DNA of 12,624 nt from contig NZ_CBFIIK010000084.1 in the NCBI RefSeq assembly GCF_965662675.1, forward strand, positions 1-12,624, in the 5' to 3' direction. This stretch comes from Roseicyclus sp965662675 (GTDB taxonomy: Bacteria; Pseudomonadota; Alphaproteobacteria; Rhodobacterales; Rhodobacteraceae). Under the pieces are notes generated by a model. It saw nothing but the letters and a program-made list of their open reading frames with translations. It ran no database searches and had not been told where the DNA came from. Positions 12,525-12,624 of this stretch are shown here, in pieces (the stretch's first letter is position 1; every line of letters begins with the position of its first letter). Made by a program: the position numbers and the translations under genes.

Positions 12525-12624
12525 TAAATCTCTACAAAATCAATAATTTATGCGAAAATTGATCGTCGTATTCTGTCGAACAAAAAGTTATAAACAGTTA
12601 TAAACTGCTTTGCGTCACGAAAAG
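12525..12624. other. AT-rich stretch after tRNA-Thr (possible island edge)
   Basis: By hand count these 100 bases hold 30 G or C, against clearly GC-rich coding sequence elsewhere. No gene is visible. The shift begins at the tRNA 3' end, a common integration point for phages and islands, but it may simply be a terminator/promoter region. The window ends before an integrase or repeat of the tRNA end could be seen. Confidence 0.5.
12586..12605 (+). repeat. Tandem 10-base direct repeat
   Basis: AGTTATAAAC occurs twice back to back (12586-12595 and 12596-12605) in the AT-rich stretch. It could be an iteron-like or regulator-binding repeat; two copies are too few to decide. Confidence 0.6.

Noticed and set aside
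1..12624. CRISPR array, insertion sequence, toxin-antitoxin pair or defence genes
   Set aside because: No spaced repeats, transposase motifs or such protein families are visible in any frame.

Overview
The window reads as a chromosomal segment of an alphaproteobacterium, most likely Rhodobacterales/Rhodobacteraceae. Pointers are the high-GC coding bias, an fdsA-fdhD-fdsD tail typical of the NAD-dependent molybdenum formate dehydrogenase of that group, a GapR/DUF2312 gene, a DUF4167 gene next to prfA-prmC, and a sulfotransferase-like protein of a type I associate with Rhodobacteraceae. Genus cannot be fixed from the sequence alone.

Layout. (1) 1-2829, plus strand: the C-terminal two thirds of the formate dehydrogenase alpha subunit (cut by the window edge), the sulfurtransferase FdhD and the small delta subunit FdsD, all overlapping or nearly so, forming the end of an fds operon for NAD-linked formate oxidation. 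(2) 2997-3848: a 192-aa membrane-associated protein of unknown role converges on a cold-shock protein gene, with a strong hairpin terminator between them. (3) 4114-9058, plus strand: a tight run of a MaoC-like/phosphotransacylase fusion, acetate kinase, a DUF1499 protein, peptide release factor 1 (prfA) and the release factor methyltransferase prmC. The first two interconvert acyl-CoA, acyl-phosphate and ATP. The last two make and modify the termination factor. (4) 9323-10792: a DUF4167 protein (plus) faces rsmA/ksgA (minus) with only 9 bases between stops. (5) 10826-12330: a small two-helix membrane protein upstream of rsmA (minus) is divergent from gapR (plus), and gapR converges on a sulfotransferase-like protein (minus). 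(6) 12449-12524: tRNA-Thr(UGU) with encoded CCA, followed by 100 bases of about 30% GC (hand count), in sharp contrast to the rest.

Gaps. No gene-free stretch exceeds 300 bases. The longest are 3849-4113 (divergent promoter region of the cold-shock and phosphotransacylase genes) and 9059-9322 (leader of the DUF4167 gene).

Overall this is mostly housekeeping and central metabolism. I do not see a defence system, CRISPR array, insertion sequence or obvious new multi-gene system. The points most worth a second look are the altered hydratase motif in the phosphotransacylase fusion, the abrupt AT-rich junction after tRNA-Thr (a possible island edge that leaves the window), and several perfect palindromes in the gapR and tRNA promoter regions.
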